Source of the DNA: Staphylococcus simulans
GTDB taxonomy: Bacteria > Bacillota > Bacilli > Staphylococcales > Staphylococcaceae
Direction of reading: 5' to 3'
NCBI RefSeq assembly: GCF_002994445.1
Contig: NZ_MRZJ01000002.1
Location: forward strand, 62,001 to 126,000
DNA: 64,000 nt
Shown: positions 46,553 to 56,200 of the stretch, one piece after another
Numbering within the stretch: position 1 is the first letter of the stretch
Layout: each line of letters begins with the position of its first letter
The notes under the pieces: model-generated
What the model was told of the DNA's origin: nothing
Databases searched by the model: none
What the model saw: the letters and a program-made list of their open reading frames with translations, nothing else
Translations under genes and position numbers: made by a program

Positions 46553-48958
46553 ATGCCAAAACAAAAATTAGTCATGATCGGTAACGGCATGGCCGGTGTC
46601 AGAACTATTGAAGAGATATTAGAAAGAAATTCAGATAAATTTGAAATTACGATTATTGGTAAAGAACCATATCCTAACTATAACCGCATTATGTTATCCA
46701 ACATTCTGCAAAAGAAAATGTCGGTAGATGAAACAATCATGAACCCTTATTCATGGTATGAAGAAAACGGCATTACATTAATTACAGGAGAGCGTGCAAC
46801 AGGCGTCAACCGTGAGCAGCAATTAGTCATGACTGAAAAAGGAAAAGAAATTCCTTATGATGTATGTATTTTTGCGACTGGTTCGAATGCTTTTGTATTA
46901 CCGCTTCCAGGCCACGACTTACCAAGTGTCATCGGCTGGCGTACAATTGAAGATACAGAACGTATGATTGAAATTGCGCAAACGAAAAAAGAAGCTATCG
47001 TAATCGGCGGCGGCTTGCTTGGTTTAGAATGTGCCAGAGGTTTGCTGGACCAAGGCATGAACGTTACAGTGGTACACTTAGCTGATTGGCTGATGGAAAT
47101 GCAGCTGGACCGTCAAGCAGGCGAAATGCTGCGTGAAGACTTAGAAAGACAAGGTATGCGCTTTGAATTAGGTGCGAATACTAAAGAAATTCTAGGTGAA
47201 AATGACGTAGAAGGTATCCGTTTAGCAGACGGCAAAGAATTACCAGCTGATTTAGTAGTTATGGCTGTTGGGATTCGTCCATTCGTACAAGAAGCGAAAG
47301 ACTCTGGTTTAGAGGTTGAACGCGGTATTGTTGTAGATGACTTTATGCGTACTAGCGATGAAAACATCTATGCAGTGGGTGAATGTGCGCAGCATAACGG
47401 CAAAGTTTATGGCTTAGTTGCGCCGTTATATGAACAAGGCAAAGTGTTAGCGGACTACTTAACAGACCGCGAAACAGAAGGCTATAAAGGTTCAACAACA
47501 TTTACTTCATTGAAAGTATCTGGCTGTGACTTATACAGTGCTGGTCAAATTCAAGAAGATGAAGAAGTTGAAGGTGTTGAAATTTACAACAGTCAAGATC
47601 ATGTCTATAAAAAGATCTTCTTAAAAGGCGAACGTGTTGTAGGTGCAGTATTATATGGCGATACAGATGATGGTACACGTTTCTTCAATATGATGAAAAA
47701 ACGCGAATCAATCGAAGACTACACACTAGTATCTTTATTAAGCAAAGCAGGCGAAGAAGACGGCTTGTCTGTTGCGGATATGGATAACGAAGAAACTATT
47801 TGTGGATGTAATGGTGTGACAAAAGGTACAATCGTCAACGCGATTGTAGAAGATGGTTTAACATCTGTAGCCGAAGTCACAAAAGCAACTAAAGCAGGCA
47901 ACTCTTGCGGTAAGTGTAAACCGCAAATCGGTGAATTATTAGAACATACATTAGGCGGTGCGTTTGTCGCATCTAAACCAGCAGGTATTTGTGAATGTAC
48001 TGACTTGACACGTGACCAAATCGTAACGCAAATCCGTGCTAAAGGCCTTAAAACATCTAAAGAAGTACGTAATGTACTTGGATGGAAAACAGAAGGCGGT
48101 TGTCCTAAGTGCCGTCCTGCTATCAACTACTACTTGAACATGATTTATCCAAATGAACACGAAGATGAAAAAGCATCTCGTTTCGCAAACGAACGTTACC
48201 ATGCGAATATTCAAAATGACGGTACATTCTCAGTCATCCCACAAATGCGCGGCGGTGTAACGAACCCTGATCAGTTGATACGTTTAGGTGAAGTTGCGAA
48301 GAAATATGATGTACCATTAGTGAAAGTAACAGGTTCGCAGCGTATCGGTTTATACGGTATTAAGAAAGAAGACTTGCCGAAAGTATGGAAAGATTTAGGC
48401 ATGCGTTCAGCATCTGCTTATGCGAAGAAAACGCGTTCTGTTAAGAGCTGTGTGGGTAAAGAATTCTGCCGTTTCGGTACACAATATACAACACGTCTCG
48501 GTATTCGTTTAGAGAAAACATTCGAATATATCGATACACCGCATAAATTCAAAATGGGTGTTTCTGGTTGTCCAAGAAGTTGTGTAGAATCAGGCGTTAA
48601 AGACTTCGGTGTAATCGGTGTAGAAAACGGATTCCAAATCTATGTCGGCGGTAACGGCGGTACTGAAGTTGTGAAAGGTCAATTCTTAACAACAGTTGAA
48701 ACAGAAGATGATGTTATCAAACTTTGCGGTGCCTACATGCAGTATTACCGCGAAACAGGTATTTACACTGAACGTACAGCACCTTGGTTAGAAAGAATGG
48801 GCTTTGATGTAGTTAAAGACTACGTACTGAACAAAGAAAATCAAGACGCATTATACGAACGTATCATGGAAGCAAAACGTGCAGTTGAACAAGAGCCATG
48901 GTCTGAAATTGTAAATGATCGCGAAGATCAAAAAATCTTTGAAGTAGAGAAGGTGTAA
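46553..48958 (+). CDS. nirB: Assimilatory-type NADH nitrite reductase, large subunit
   Basis: An 801-residue enzyme that reduces nitrite to ammonium in the cytosol. Order of domains: FAD-binding pyridine nucleotide reductase (MIGNGMAGVRTIEEI; second site VIGGGLLGLECARGLL), two BFD-type [2Fe-2S] regions (CGCNGVTKGTI with CGKC; CECTDLTRDQI with CPKC), and a siroheme/[4Fe-4S] nitrite reductase domain (CVGKEFCRFGTQ and SGCPRSCVES). GGAGGG precedes the ATG. Confidence 0.96.
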   Translation: MPKQKLVMIGNGMAGVRTIEEILERNSDKFEITIIGKEPYPNYNRIMLSNILQKKMSVDETIMNPYSWYEENGITLITGERATGVNREQQLVMTEKGKEIPYDVCIFATGSNAFVLPLPGHDLPSVIGWRTIEDTERMIEIAQTKKEAIVIGGGLLGLECARGLLDQGMNVTVVHLADWLMEMQLDRQAGEMLREDLERQGMRFELGANTKEILGENDVEGIRLADGKELPADLVVMAVGIRPFVQEAKDSGLEVERGIVVDDFMRTSDENIYAVGECAQHNGKVYGLVAPLYEQGKVLADYLTDRETEGYKGSTTFTSLKVSGCDLYSAGQIQEDEEVEGVEIYNSQDHVYKKIFLKGERVVGAVLYGDTDDGTRFFNMMKKRESIEDYTLVSLLSKAGEEDGLSVADMDNEETICGCNGVTKGTIVNAIVEDGLTSVAEVTKATKAGNSCGKCKPQIGELLEHTLGGAFVASKPAGICECTDLTRDQIVTQIRAKGLKTSKEVRNVLGWKTEGGCPKCRPAINYYLNMIYPNEHEDEKASRFANERYHANIQNDGTFSVIPQMRGGVTNPDQLIRLGEVAKKYDVPLVKVTGSQRIGLYGIKKEDLPKVWKDLGMRSASAYAKKTRSVKSCVGKEFCRFGTQYTTRLGIRLEKTFEYIDTPHKFKMGVSGCPRSCVESGVKDFGVIGVENGFQIYVGGNGGTEVVKGQFLTTVETEDDVIKLCGAYMQYYRETGIYTERTAPWLERMGFDVVKDYVLNKENQDALYERIMEAKRAVEQEPWSEIVNDREDQKIFEVEKV

Positions 48959-48960
48959 GG

Positions 48961-49275
48961 ATGCATACGTTAGAAAAAATTAAAGTAGCGGCGTTAGATG
49001 ACTTAACACCCTTAATCGGTAAAAAAGTCATTGTTAAAGATAAACAAATCGGATTGTTCCTCACAGAAGACGGTACAATTCATGCCATCAATAATGTGTG
49101 TCCGCATAAACAAGGGCCATTATCTGAAGGTACAGTGGCAGGACATTCTGTGTTCTGTCCGCTTCACGACTCTCAAATCGACTTGAAAACAGGTCTTGTC
49201 CAAGATCCTGACGAAGGTTGTGTTGAAGTCTATACAGTAGAAGTTGAAGATGGAGATGTGTATTTATGGCTGTAA
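48961..49275 (+). CDS. nirD: NADH nitrite reductase, small subunit
   Basis: A 104-residue Rieske-type protein. The cluster ligands are in CPHKQGPLSEG and CPLHDSQIDL, as in other NirD proteins. It begins two bases after the nirB stop, with AAGGTGTAAGG before the ATG, and completes the NirBD complex. Confidence 0.94.
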   Translation: MHTLEKIKVAALDDLTPLIGKKVIVKDKQIGLFLTEDGTIHAINNVCPHKQGPLSEGTVAGHSVFCPLHDSQIDLKTGLVQDPDEGCVEVYTVEVEDGDVYLWL

Positions 49276-50219
49276 GCACGACCGGTCATGTGTATTTGGT
49301 CGGTTCAGGGCCAGGCAATCCTAATCTATTAACACGAAAAGCAGAACATCTGATTCGTACTGCAGATATTGTGTTGTATGATCGTTTAGTCAATCCATTC
49401 ATTTTACAACTAGCAGCACCTGGAATTGAAATTGTGGATGTCGGCAAGAAGCCGTACAGCCGCCATATTCAACAAGGTGAAATCAATGACATTATTGTAG
49501 AAGCAGCATATAAACATCAAAAGGTCGTACGTTTAAAAGGCGGCGACCCTGCGATATTTGCGCGTGTGCAAGAAGAAGTAGAAGTATTGAAATCACATCA
49601 GATTCCATGTGAAATTGTGCCGGGAATTACGACTGCCAGTGCAGCAGCTGCAGCATTAGGAATCGGGTTAACCAGCCGCAATATTTCTAAAAGTGTCACG
49701 TTTACAACAGGAAGCTTCAAAGATTCTCAAGAACAAGAAATCGATATTGCATCACTAATCGATGGCGGCACGCTTGCGATTTATATGGGCATTAAACGTC
49801 TGCATACGATTATCAGCCAAATTTATAAACAAGTCGGCAAAGATTATCCGATTTGCGCAATCTTCAATGTTTCTTATTCGAATCAAGTAGTAATTCAAGG
49901 GAAACTTTCAACGATTGAAGATGATGTCAGAGAAGCAGCACCTGACGATGCGCCGGGTATTTTACTCGTCGGAGATGCGATGGCACTTACAGACGGCCCG
50001 ACGTTTATTGAAACGGATCATCTGCCGGAATACTTCGGCAAACAATGTATTGTGACAGGCGACAGAGAAGCCGCAATCAATAAAGCATTTGAAATTTATG
50101 ATGCTGGCGGCTATGCGATGATTGATCCGAATACAGGTGATGAATATCATCAAAGTCAGTTGGATTTAATTTATCGCTTCATGCAGATGGATGATATTAC
50201 TGAAATTATTAAAGCTTAG
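49266..50219 (+). CDS. sumT: Uroporphyrinogen-III C-methyltransferase
   Basis: A 317-residue SAM-dependent methyltransferase that makes precorrin-2, the first step of siroheme synthesis. The family motif VYLVGSGPGNPNLLTRKA is at the start, with YDRLVNPFIL, RLKGGDPAIFARV and PGITTASAAAA later. It overlaps nirD by ten bases. An extra C-terminal stretch of about 60 residues is typical of staphylococcal versions. Confidence 0.94.
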   Translation: MAVSTTGHVYLVGSGPGNPNLLTRKAEHLIRTADIVLYDRLVNPFILQLAAPGIEIVDVGKKPYSRHIQQGEINDIIVEAAYKHQKVVRLKGGDPAIFARVQEEVEVLKSHQIPCEIVPGITTASAAAAALGIGLTSRNISKSVTFTTGSFKDSQEQEIDIASLIDGGTLAIYMGIKRLHTIISQIYKQVGKDYPICAIFNVSYSNQVVIQGKLSTIEDDVREAAPDDAPGILLVGDAMALTDGPTFIETDHLPEYFGKQCIVTGDREAAINKAFEIYDAGGYAMIDPNTGDEYHQSQLDLIYRFMQMDDITEIIKA

Positions 50220-50270
50220 TTGACTGAACCGCTAAGCACACAAGACTAAAATTGAATTCAATATGTATAA

Positions 50271-50321
50271 AAAGGACCGTGTACCTAGGTGAAACCCTAA
50301 GTATACGGTCCTTTCGTTTTA
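50271..50321. terminator. Bidirectional terminator after the nir operon
   Basis: AAAGGACCGT pairs with ACGGTCCTTT and the stem continues inside. CGTTTT follows on the plus side, and an A-run precedes it for the minus side. Confidence 0.8.
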
Positions 50322-50352
50322 TCCATAGTGATTTATTATTAAAGCTTGTCAG

Positions 50353-50718
50353 TTACTCCGCGTTTTCTTTTGTTAATGCAGCTTCTGCGTTTGCTTCTCT
50401 TTCTTGCATTTTATGAATATGGCCTTCGCCCCAGCTGCAAAGTGAAGTTAAGATATTATTTAAACTTGTACCGTAGTCAGAGAGTTCGTATTCCACTTTC
50501 GGCGGAATCTGTTGATACACAATGCGGTTGATAATTTGATCGTGTTCTAGTTCTCTTAATTGCTGCGTTAACATTTTCTGTGTGATTTGAGGAATGGCAC
50601 GTTTTAATTCTGAGGTACGCATTGTTCCTTCATCTTTTAAATGACATAAAATAACAGGTTTCCATTTGCCTCCGATAACATCAATTGTTGCTTCTACACC
50701 GATATTATAATCTTTCAT
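50353..50718 (-). CDS. HxlR-family transcriptional regulator
   Basis: A 121-residue winged-helix regulator. The HxlR pattern is clear: VIGGKWKPVILCHLKDEG, then ITQKMLTQQLRELEHDQII. Cys24 and Cys93 could sense thiol stress as in YodB/HypR relatives, but that is inference. It is divergent from an MFS exporter and an aldo-keto reductase, a usual layout for electrophile or quinone-responsive modules. AAGGACG precedes the ATG. Confidence 0.88.
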   Translation of the reverse strand: MKDYNIGVEATIDVIGGKWKPVILCHLKDEGTMRTSELKRAIPQITQKMLTQQLRELEHDQIINRIVYQQIPPKVEYELSDYGTSLNNILTSLCSWGEGHIHKMQEREANAEAALTKENAE

Positions 50719-50763
50719 AGTTTCACGTCCTTTTTTATAGGTACTTTTTGGTGCCTATCGTAC

Positions 50764-50987
50764 TTTTAGGTAGCTATAGCACAATAAAGTACGTACTTCC
50801 TAATAGAAATCTTTGGCTATATAATAACACATATCACAAAAAAGGAAAGGGTTTTGATGAGGGGGTAGGGTACTTAAAAGTACTTATAGTACTTAAAGGT
50901 ACTTATAGCACAATAAAGTACGTACTTCCCAAAAAGAAACTCTGGTTTTATAATCAGATTAACTCAAAAAAGGAAAGGATTTTGAAG
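50764..50987. repeat. Duplicated promoter/operator block before the MFS gene
   Basis: Two copies of about 95 bases (50764-50860 and 50892-50990) share TAGCACAATAAAGTACGTAC, a TATAAT-like -10 and an AAAAAAGGAAAGG ribosome-binding site. The palindrome AAGTACGTACTT occurs at 50787-50798 and 50916-50927. Extra GTACTT half-sites lie between them. The first copy leads to ATGAGGGGGTAG, a start codon with a stop two codons later. Confidence 0.75.
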
Positions 50988-52163
50988 ATGAATAAAAATC
51001 GATTTGCCATACTTGCTTTAGCGGTTTCAGCCTTTGCCATCGGGATGACAGAATTTATCAGTGTTGGTTTATTACCACTGATCCAACAAGAATATAATAT
51101 TACTATTGCATTAGCAGGGTTGACGGTTTCTATGTATGCTATCGGTGTAACAATCGGTGCACCGCTGCTTACACCATTAACGAATAAAATGAAAAGAAAA
51201 CATTTGCTTTTGGGAATAATGATGGTATTTATTGTCGCAAATGGTTTAGCAGCTTTTTCAGTAACATTTGGTATGCTTTTGGCGATGCGTATTTTATCAG
51301 CGCTGATGCATGGGGTGTTTATGAGTGTAGCTACAACAATCGCGAGCGACTTGGTAACACCGGATAAACGTTCTAGTGCGATTGCGATGATGTTTACCGG
51401 ACTTACAGTTGCGACGATTACAGGCGTTCCGTTCGGAACATGGATTGGTCAGCAATTCGGTTGGCAAATGTCATTCATTGCGATAGCATTCATCGGATTA
51501 TTAAGTCTAATCGCAAACTTGATCTTTGTGCCGAGCGACTTAACAGAATATGATCAAGCACCTATGTCGGAACAATTGAAAGTTTTCAAGAATAAATCTT
51601 TATTAATGGTCTATTTAATTACAGCATTGGGTTACGGCGGTACGTTTGTAGTTTATACGTATTTAACAACGTTATTAACTCAATCTATGGGGTATAGTGA
51701 TTCTGCAGTTGTGGTTATCTTAATCTTTTACGGCGTGATGGTTGCGATAGGCAACACATTAGGCGGTAAATTGACAAACACACAACCTGTACGTGCATTG
51801 ATCGGTATCTTTGTGATGCAGGCACTGATTTTATTAATTGTAGGCTTTACAGCGCACTTGCATATTTTAGGATTGTTATCTGTAATGTTGATGGGCTTGT
51901 TCGCATTTATGAATGTGCCTGGTTTGCAGTTGATTGTCGTGTTGTTAGCTGAAAAAGATAATCCAGCTACGGTTAACTTTGCTTCTAGTATCAATATTTC
52001 CGCCTTTAATATCGGTATTACATTAGGTTCAGTCATCGGCGGATATGTATTAGAACAATTTTCTATTGTCGCAACACCATACTTCGGTTTTGCGATGGTA
52101 ATTATCGCAAGTATCTTCATGTATTGGCTTTACAAACAACCTAAAGTAGAAACAGCAGTTTAA
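50988..52163 (+). CDS. MFS transporter, DHA1 family exporter
   Basis: A 391-residue major facilitator with twelve helices: FAIGMTEFISVGLLPLIQ at helix 1 and MRILSALMHGVFMSVAT later, close to YdhP/AraJ exporters. The start is ATG 50988 with AAAGGA before it. The open frame back to 50748 crosses the duplicated promoter block and is not coding. It is probably repressed by the divergent HxlR regulator and co-transcribed with the aldo-keto reductase. Confidence 0.85.
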   Translation: MNKNRFAILALAVSAFAIGMTEFISVGLLPLIQQEYNITIALAGLTVSMYAIGVTIGAPLLTPLTNKMKRKHLLLGIMMVFIVANGLAAFSVTFGMLLAMRILSALMHGVFMSVATTIASDLVTPDKRSSAIAMMFTGLTVATITGVPFGTWIGQQFGWQMSFIAIAFIGLLSLIANLIFVPSDLTEYDQAPMSEQLKVFKNKSLLMVYLITALGYGGTFVVYTYLTTLLTQSMGYSDSAVVVILIFYGVMVAIGNTLGGKLTNTQPVRALIGIFVMQALILLIVGFTAHLHILGLLSVMLMGLFAFMNVPGLQLIVVLLAEKDNPATVNFASSINISAFNIGITLGSVIGGYVLEQFSIVATPYFGFAMVIIASIFMYWLYKQPKVETAV

Positions 52164-52200
52164 TAATAAAATGAAAACATATTAAGGAGTGTATTGAAAG

Positions 52201-53034
52201 ATGGAAATCAAAACTTTAAACAATAAAAATGAAATGCCTGGATTAGGCTTAGGTGTCTTCCGAGTAGAAAATGACGACACAGCGAAAAATGCGGTGAAAC
52301 ATGCGATTGTCAGCGGTTATAGAAGTATCGATGCCGCATTGATATACGGTAATGAAGAAATGGTCGGTCTTGGTATCAAAGAAGGTATCAAAGCAGCGGG
52401 AATTTCACGCGAAGATTTATTTATTACTTCTAAATTATGGTTAGATGATTTCGGCCGCGAGAACGTTGCTGCTGGTTATCAAAAATCATTGGATAATCTT
52501 GGCTTAGATTATTTAGACCTTTACTTGATTCACTGGCCAGGTACAGATGAAACATTAATGGTAGATACTTGGAAAGGCATGGAAGATTTATACAATGCGG
52601 GTAAAGTGAAAAATATTGGTGTTTCTAACTTTAATATTGAACACTTAGAAACTTTAAAAGCACAAACTGATATCAAGCCTGTGATTAACCAAGTAGAATT
52701 CCACCCGTACTTAACTCAAGAAGCATTGAGAGATTATTTAAGTGATGAAAATATTCAAATGGAATCTTGGTCTCCATTAATGAACGGCGATATTTTAAAA
52801 GATGAAACAGTGAATCGTATTGCGGATGAATTAGGCAAATCACCTGCACAAGTTGTGATTCGCTGGAACATTGAAAACAATGTCATCACAATTCCTAAAT
52901 CTATTACACCTTCACGTATTGAAGAAAACTTTGATGTCTTCAACTTTGAGTTAACATCAGAACAAGTCAAAGCCATTTCATCATTAAATGAAAACAAACG
53001 TATCGGACCAGATCCAGCAAGTTTCAATGGTTAA
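52201..53034 (+). CDS. Aldo/keto reductase
   Basis: A 277-residue NADPH-dependent oxidoreductase. The catalytic set is visible: Asp in RSIDAALIYGNE with the active Tyr, Lys in ITSKLW and His in LIHWPG. The nucleotide-binding end is ITIPKSITPSRIEENF. It lies 37 bases after the MFS gene and likely detoxifies aldehydes or quinones in the same response. AAGGAG precedes the ATG. Confidence 0.92.
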   Translation: MEIKTLNNKNEMPGLGLGVFRVENDDTAKNAVKHAIVSGYRSIDAALIYGNEEMVGLGIKEGIKAAGISREDLFITSKLWLDDFGRENVAAGYQKSLDNLGLDYLDLYLIHWPGTDETLMVDTWKGMEDLYNAGKVKNIGVSNFNIEHLETLKAQTDIKPVINQVEFHPYLTQEALRDYLSDENIQMESWSPLMNGDILKDETVNRIADELGKSPAQVVIRWNIENNVITIPKSITPSRIEENFDVFNFELTSEQVKAISSLNENKRIGPDPASFNG

Positions 53035-53052
53035 GAATATAAATATTTATAG

Positions 53053-53087
53053 AGCAGTATCTCAGAAAATGGGATACTGCTTTTTTT
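53053..53087 (+). terminator. Terminator after the aldo/keto reductase
   Basis: AGCAGTATC pairs with GATACTGCT, followed by seven T residues. Confidence 0.9.
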
Positions 53088-53102
53088 CATTTTCATAAAA
53101 TG

Positions 53103-53137
53103 TAGGGAATACCCTTAGGCTTATAGGTGAATCCCTA
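53103..53137. promoter_or_regulatory. Two NreC-type boxes upstream of narG
   Basis: TAGGGAATACCCTTA (53103-53117) and TAGGTGAATCCCTA (53124-53137) both follow the TAGGG-N4-CCCTA palindrome. TTGACG at 53146-53151 is a good -35 box just downstream, but no clear -10 follows at the right distance. Confidence 0.7.
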
Positions 53138-53244
53138 ATATCTCTTTGACGTTATGAAACGTACAATAAAAGTAAGATGAAAACAGTAACTTTAGAAGTT
53201 AACAGCCTAGTACGCAGAGTAATTGAGATGAGAGGATGTTAGAC

Positions 53245-56200
53245 ATGGCAAAATTTGGAATGAACTTTTTTAAGCCTACAGAAAAATTTAATGGTAATTG
53301 GTCTGTATTAGAAAACAAAAGCAGAGAATGGGAAAAAATGTATCGTGAACGTTGGAGCCACGATAAAGTAGTCAGAACAACACACGGGGTGAACTGTACA
53401 GGTTCTTGTTCATGGAAAGTATTCGTTAAGAACGGCGTGATTACTTGGGAAAACCAACAAATCGACTATCCAAGCTGCGGCCCTGATATGCCAGAGTTTG
53501 AACCGCGCGGATGCCCTCGCGGTGCCTCATTCTCATGGTATGAATACAGCCCGCTGCGTGTCCGCTACCCATATATCAGAGGTAAATTATGGGAACTTTG
53601 GACAACGGCTTTAGAAGAAAATAACGGAAACATGATTGCGGCATGGGCTTCAATCGTTGAAGATGAAGAAAAAGCAAAGATTTATAAAAATGCCCGCGGT
53701 AAAGGCGGACATATGCGTGTAGCTTGGAAAGATGTATTACAGCTGATTGCGGCACAATTGCTTTACACAATTAAGAAAGACGGTCCTGACCGTATTGCTG
53801 GTTTCACACCAATCCCGGCAATGTCAATGCTGAGCTATGCATCAGGTGCACGCTTTATCAACTTATTAGGCGGAGAAATGTTAAGTTTCTATGATTGGTA
53901 TGCCGATTTACCGCCAGCATCACCGCAAATTTGGGGTGAACAAACAGACGTACCTGAATCAAGTGACTGGTATAACGCAAACTACATTATTATGTGGGGT
54001 TCTAACGTACCGTTAACTCGTACACCAGATGCTCACTTTATGACAGAAGTACGTTATAAAGGTACAAAAGTTGTATCTGTTGCGCCTGACTATGCAGAAA
54101 ACGTTAAATTCGCAGATAACTGGTTAGCACCGAACCCTGGTACTGACGCAGCAATCGCACAAGCGATGACACACGTTATTTTACAAAAATATTATGTAGA
54201 TGAACCTTCTGAAATGTTTATCAACTATGCGAAACAATATACGGATATGCCATTCTTGATTATGTTTGATGAACATGAAGGCGGCTATAAAGCAGGCCGT
54301 TTCTTACGTGCAAGCGATTTAGGCATGGAATCTGAAAATAACGAATGGAAACCAGTAATTTTAGATAATGAAACAAATGAGATTATCGTTCCGAACGGTA
54401 CAATGGGTCAACGCTGGGAAGAAGGCAAACAATGGAACTTGAAACTCGAAAATGAAGACGGTTCTAAAATTGATCCAGCATTAACAGTTGCGGATAGTGA
54501 TTATGATTTAGAACTTATGAAATTCCCTTACTTCGATAATGAGGGTAACGGTATTTTCGAACGTCCGATTGCATCACATACAGTGACATTGGCTAACGGT
54601 AAAACAGTAAAAGTTGCGACTGTATATGACTTAATGACAAGCCAATACGGTATCCGCCGTTTCGGTCATGAATTAGAAGCAAAAGGTTTCGACGATGCAT
54701 CTACACACTACACACCAGCATGGCAAGAAGCAGTCGCAGGTATTAAGCCGAAAGTAGTTACACAAGTTGCGACTGAATTTGCGCAAAATGCGATTGATAC
54801 AGGCGGCCGTTCAATGATTATCATGGGTGCCGGTATCAACCACTGGTTCAACTCAGATACGATTTACCGTTCTATTTTGAACTTAGTAATGCTGTGTGGT
54901 TGTCAAGGTGTCAACGGCGGAGGCTGGGCACACTATGTAGGACAAGAAAAATGCCGTCCGATTGAAGGTTGGAGCACAATTGCCTTTGCGAAAGACTGGC
55001 AAGGTCCGCCGCGTCTTCAAAACGGTACAAGCTGGTTCTACTTCACAACTGACCAATGGAAATATGAAGAATCAGGCGTGGATAAATTAGCATCGCCGTT
55101 AGCTGAAAATCTGAAACATCAGCACCCGGCTGATTACAACGTAACTGCTGCACGCTTAGGTTGGCTGCCTTCGTATCCGCAATTCGATACAAACAGTTTG
55201 AAATTCGGCGAAGAAGCGAAAGAAGCGGGAGAGTTTACGAACGAAGCCATTTTAAAACGTGCTGTAGATTCAGTGAAAAACCGCGAAACTAAATTTGCGA
55301 TTGAAGATCCGGATTTACGCAAAAACCATCCGAAATCATTATTCATCTGGCGTTCGAACTTATTATCAAGTTCAGCAAAAGGTCAAGAATACTTCATGAA
55401 ACATATGCTTGGTACAAGCTCAGGATTGCTTGCAGAAGCAAATGAAACAGACAAACCAGAAGAAATGATTTGGCGTGATGAAGTACAAGGTAAATTAGAT
55501 TTGATTGTGGCTTTAGATTTCCGTATGACATCTACACCATTAAAAGCAGATATCGTTTTACCAGCAGCAACTTGGTATGAAAAACATGACTTATCTTCAA
55601 CAGATATGCATCCTTTCGTACACCCATTCAATCCGGCCATCGATCCATTATGGGAATCACGTTCTGACTGGGATATCTTTAAATCACTCAGCAAATCGAT
55701 TTCAGAATTAGCGAAAGTGCATATGCCGGGTACATTCAAAGATGTAGTGACATCACCATTAGCACATGACTCTAAACAAGAAATTGCGACACCTTACGGT
55801 AAAGTCAAAGACTGGACTAAAGGTGAAGTAGAAGCGATTCCTGGCAAAACAATGCCTGGCTTCTCAGTAGTAGATCGTGATTACACATTAATCTTTGATA
55901 AATATGTGTCTGTCGGACCTTTACTTGAAAACAGCAAGCTTGGCGCACACGGTGTCAGCTTCTCAGTGAAGAAACAATACGAAGAAACAAAAGATATCGT
56001 AGGTACATGGAATGACGATACAGTGAAAAACGGCTTGCCGCGTATTGATACAGCAAGACGTGCTGCAGATGTTGTGTTAAACATCTCTTCAGCAACAAAT
56101 GGTGAATTATCACAAGCGTCTTATAAAGATTTAGAAGAGAAAACAGGTATGCCTTTAACAGATATTTCAAGCGACCGCAGTGCAGAAAAGATTACATTCT

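Noticed and set aside
50748..50987. 80-codon N-terminal extension of the MFS frame with two similar YSTIKYVLP stretches
   Set aside because: The repeated peptides are a translation of the duplicated promoter block. A proper ribosome-binding site and the family N-terminus begin at 50988.
53576..56170. Several antisense open frames within narG
   Set aside because: They have no ribosome-binding sites and follow the codon pattern of the sense gene; they are shadows.
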